Shown piece after piece: positions 61,000 through 64,000 of a stretch of DNA of 64,000 nt (position 1 is the stretch's first letter; each line of letters begins with the position of its first letter). Both the position numbers and the translations under genes were made by a program. A model generated the notes under the pieces. The model saw nothing but the letters and a program-made list of their open reading frames with translations, did no database searches and was not told the DNA's origin. The DNA lies in assembly GCA_003342815.1 (NCBI GenBank), contig PTEX01000481.1, positions 63,551-127,550 on the forward strand, read 5' to 3'. This stretch comes from Eudromia elegans (lineage: Eukaryota > Chordata > Aves > Tinamiformes > Tinamidae).

Positions 61000-63062
61000 A
61001 GTGGAGCAGGTGGGCAACACCAAGGGGTTGGCAACAAACAAGGGGAATTGGAGATGCATGTGCAATTACAGGGCCATGATCTCATTGCAATTACTGAGAC
61101 ATGGTGGGACAGCTCTCAAGACTGGAACGTGGCAATGCAGGGCTTTAGGCTTTTCAGGAGGGACAGGCCAGGAGGCGAGGTGGCTGACTTGCTCCTTACG
61201 TGACAGAGCAACTGTAATGTATGGAGCTCGGCATAGGGGAGGACAGAGCACGGGTCGATAGCCTCTGCATGAGGATTAAAGGGCAGCCCAACAGGAGTGA
61301 CATGTTCATGGGAGTTTAATACAGGCCTCCCAATCAGGAGGAGGAAGTGGATGGAGCTTCTAGAGGCAGACGCAAGAAGCCTTGCGGTCACAGGCCCTGG
61401 TCCTTATGGGGGACTTCAACCACCCTGATGTCTGCTGGGATAATCACACAGCTGGGAGCAGACAGTCCAGGAGGTTCCTGCAGAACATTGTGGATAACTT
61501 CCTGATGCAGGTGGTTGAAGAGCCGACAAGGGCAGGGGCACTGCTAGACCTGATGCTAACCAACAGAGATGGTCTAGTGGGAAATATGAGGGTCGGGGGC
61601 AGTCTGGGCTGCAGTGACCACCCCATGCTGGGATTCACAATCCTGNGTGGAGGAAGCTGGATAAGAACTAGGACTGCAACCCTGGACTGCAAGAGACACA
61701 ACTCTGACCGCTTCAAGAGGCTGCTTGGAAGAATCCCCTGGACCAGGGTCCTAGAAGGAAAGGGGGTCCAGGAGAGGCTAATATTCAAACACCACTTTCT
61801 CCAAGCCCAGGATCGGTGCATTCCTACAGGAAAGAATTTGAGTAAGAGGGGCAGGAGACCTGCATGGATGGGCAAGGAGCTGCTGGGTAAAATTAATGAG
61901 AAAAAGACAACATCCATAAGATGTCAGAAAGAACAGGAAGAGCTTCTATAAATATATCAGCAGCAAGAGGAAGACTAGGGAAAACGTTAGTCTGCTGCTG
62001 AATGGGGAGGGTGCCTTGGTGATGGAGGATGCGGATAAGGCAGAGCTGCTAAATGCCTTCTGTGCCTCTGTCTTCACTGCTAAGGCTGGTCCCCATGAAC
62101 TGCAGAGCCCAGATACAAGGGAGCTAACTGAGAGAGATGAGGACTTTCTGCTCGCCGTGGAGGATTGAGTTAGGGATTATTTAGGCAAACTGGATGCCCA
62201 TCAATCTATGGGCCTAGATGGGATGCACCCAAGAGTGCTGAGGGAAGTGGCAGGGATTATTGCTGAGCCACTCTCCATCATCTTGGAGAGGTCATGGAGA
62301 GCAGGAGAGGTGCTGGAGGACTGCCAAGGGAGCTAACATCACTCCAGCCTTCAAAAAGGGCAAGAGAAAGGATCGGGGCAACTACAGGCCCATCAGCCTC
62401 ACCTCCGTCCTGGAAAGGTGATGGAGCAGCTCATCCTAGAGACCTTCTCTAGGCATATCAAGGAGGAGAAGGTGATCAGGAGTAGTCAGCAAGGATTCAC
62501 TAAGGGGAAGTCGTATGTGACAAACCTGATAGCCTTCTGTGATGAGCTGACTAGATGGATGGATGATGAGAAAGACGTGGATGTTGGTACCTTGACTTCA
62601 GCAAGGCTTTCGACAGTCTCCTATAACATCTTTATAGGAAAAATCTGGAAGTGTGGATTGGATGAGTGGACAGTGAGGTGGATCAAGGACTGGCTGGATG
62701 GCAGAGCCCAGAGGGTCGTGATAAACAGGTCTGAGTCTAGTTGGAGGCCTGTGGCCAGCAGTGTCCCCCAGCGGTCAGTGCTGGGCCCAGTGCTGTTCAA
62801 CTTGTTCATCAATGACTTGGACAAGGACACAGAGTGCACCCTGAGCAAGTTTGTGGATGATACCAAACTGGGTGGAGTGGCTGGCACTCCAGAGGGCTGC
62901 GCTGCCATCCAGATGGTTCTGGACAGGATGCAGAGTTGGGCTGAGAGAAATCTCATGAGGTGCAACAAGGAGAAATGCAGAATCCAGCACCTGGGCACAA
63001 ATAACCCCAGGCACCAGGACAGATTAGGGGATGACCTGCTGGAAAGCAGCTCTGTGGAGAGG
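61000..63062 (+). mobile_element. CR1 LINE, degenerate, left part of an interrupted element
   Basis: Sense CR1 with broken endonuclease frames (HDLIAITETWWDSSQDW; GDFNHPDVCWDNHTAGSRQS) and a broken reverse transcriptase (LLGRIPWTRVLEGKGVQERL upstream; [20 protein letters not shown] and FVDDTK later). Several frameshifts and stops show it is dead. It is interrupted at 63062 by a solo LTR and resumes at 63690. The 5' edge is uncertain. Confidence 0.85.
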
Positions 63063-63689
63063 TGTGGAGGCCCACTTCAAGGACAATAGTACAGCATACC
63101 TTGTGATGACCAACCTTAAGGAAAACAGTAACGAATCATAGAAACATAGAATACTTAAGGTTGGAAGGGTCATCTAGTCCAACCCCCCTGCACATGCAGG
63201 GTCTCCTAGAGCATGTGGCACAGGGTGGTATCCAGGCGAGTTTTAAAGATCTCCAGAGATGGAGACTCCACCACCTCTCTGGGCAACCTGTTCCAGTGCT
63301 CTGTCACTCTCCCTGTTAAGAAATTCTTTCTCAAGTTCCTGTGGAACTTTTGGTCCTTCAATTTTTGGCCATTTCCTCTAGTCCTATCGCTGACCACCAC
63401 TGAGAAGAGGCCGGCCCATCCTCCTCACTCCCTCCCTTGAATTTCTTATCAGCAAATAAGGAACAAAGCAGGAAAAGGAGGAGGACTGCACCCATATGCA
63501 GGAAGGTCTTATCAGCAGACAAGGAACATAGCAGGAAAAGAAGATAACAACAACTGCATAACTGACAAGATGCTGACTAATTGTGAGCTTCACAACACTT
63601 GTGTTAAAAGAGTATAAAAGAAGCTGGTTTGAGAATAAAGTTCTCACTCTGCATCCCAGACTGAGTCCGTTTCATCACATGGTGTGACA
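63063..63689 (+). mobile_element. Endogenous retrovirus solo LTR with 6-base target duplication
   Basis: Starts TGTGGAGG and ends GTGTGACA (TGT...ACA ends), flanked by GAGAGG at 63057-63062 and 63690-63695. The interrupted CR1 reads on across this duplication. Near the right end are TATAAAAG (63613-63620) and AATAAA (63634-63639), as in LTRs. A CR1 fragment of about 305 bases sits inside, so the LTR itself is about 320 bases. The 6-base duplication suits an alpha/beta-type retrovirus. No viral coding sequence is present. Confidence 0.8.
63134..63440 (-). mobile_element. CR1 LINE 3' fragment nested in the LTR
   Basis: Inverted CR1 3' end, GAATACTTAAGGTTGGAAG to about CTCACTCCCTCCCTTGA. It lies between LTR sequence on both sides. 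Its family looks close to the young copies at 25006 and 36150. Confidence 0.85.
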
Positions 63690-64000
63690 GAGAGGGATTT
63701 GGGAGTCCTGGTTGACAAGTTCCCCATGAGGCAGATATGTTCCCTCGTCGCAGAGAAGGCCAATGGGCTCCTGGCTGCACCAGGAGGAGCGTTGCCAGCA
63801 GGGTGAGGGAGGGGATCCTGCCCCACTGCTCAGCTGTGGGGAGGCCACTGCTGGTGGCAGCTCTGGGCTCCCCAGGACAGGAGGGACATGGAGTTTCTAG
63901 AGAGGGTCCAGCATAGAATGACAAAATGATTAAGGGAATGGAGCATCTATCATACGAGGAGAGACTAAGCAAGCGGGGCCTATTTAGCCTGGAGAAGAGA
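63690..64000 (+). mobile_element. CR1 LINE, right part of the interrupted element, runs off the window
   Basis: Continues the CR1 of 61000-63062: GGGATTTGGGAGTCCTGG, then AGAGAAGGCCAATGGGC, AGGACAGGAGGGACATGGAG and the GGCCTATTTAGCCTGGAGAA region at the edge. Its 3' end lies outside. Confidence 0.85.

Overview
This window reads as a bird genome. It is full of CR1 LINE fragments with the usual avian 3' end, carries an avian-style solo LTR, and has short GT-AG introns and GC-rich promoters. Its genes match the human 2p23 neighbourhood NRBP1 - KRTCAP3 - IFT172 - FNDC4. Scattered single Ns and one 310-base N gap mark it as a draft assembly. All calls come from reading splice sites, reading frames and remembered family sequences; no database search was run.

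Layout. (1) 312-5388, plus: the last nine coding exons of NRBP1, a pseudokinase; earlier exons lie off the left edge. (2) 6305-8108, plus: KRTCAP3, a complete five-exon four-helix membrane protein that begins about 105 bases after a possible NRBP1 poly(A) signal. (3) 8850-50182, minus: a complete IFT172 gene. All 48 coding exons were placed, every junction is in phase, and they sum to 1749 codons plus a stop. (4) 50405 to about 56690, plus: a PTB-domain adaptor related to LDLRAP1 (ARH), modelled as nine exons and 305 residues. It lies head to head with IFT172, 222 bases from ATG to ATG. (5) 59731-59766, minus: the last coding exon of FNDC4, whose upstream exons are off the right edge.

The introns have been invaded repeatedly by CR1. 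A nearly full-length young copy (36150-39240) sits inside an older CR1. Two copies (1943-2882 and 25006-25993) are 5'-truncated at the same base and preceded by the same roughly 275-base non-CR1 segment, in opposite orientation 22 kb apart. The right end is a three-layer nest: a CR1, a solo LTR with a 6-base target duplication inside it, and a further CR1 fragment inside the LTR.

The most interesting biology is the 222-base divergent promoter of IFT172 and the LDLRAP1-like gene. It contains a perfect RFX X-box (50250-50262) and a perfect CRE (50276-50283). I recall no LDLRAP1 relative at this place in mammals, so this looks like an adaptor paralogue sharing a ciliary-gene promoter. Its PTB domain is well conserved, while its clathrin and AP-2 binding tail is strongly diverged.
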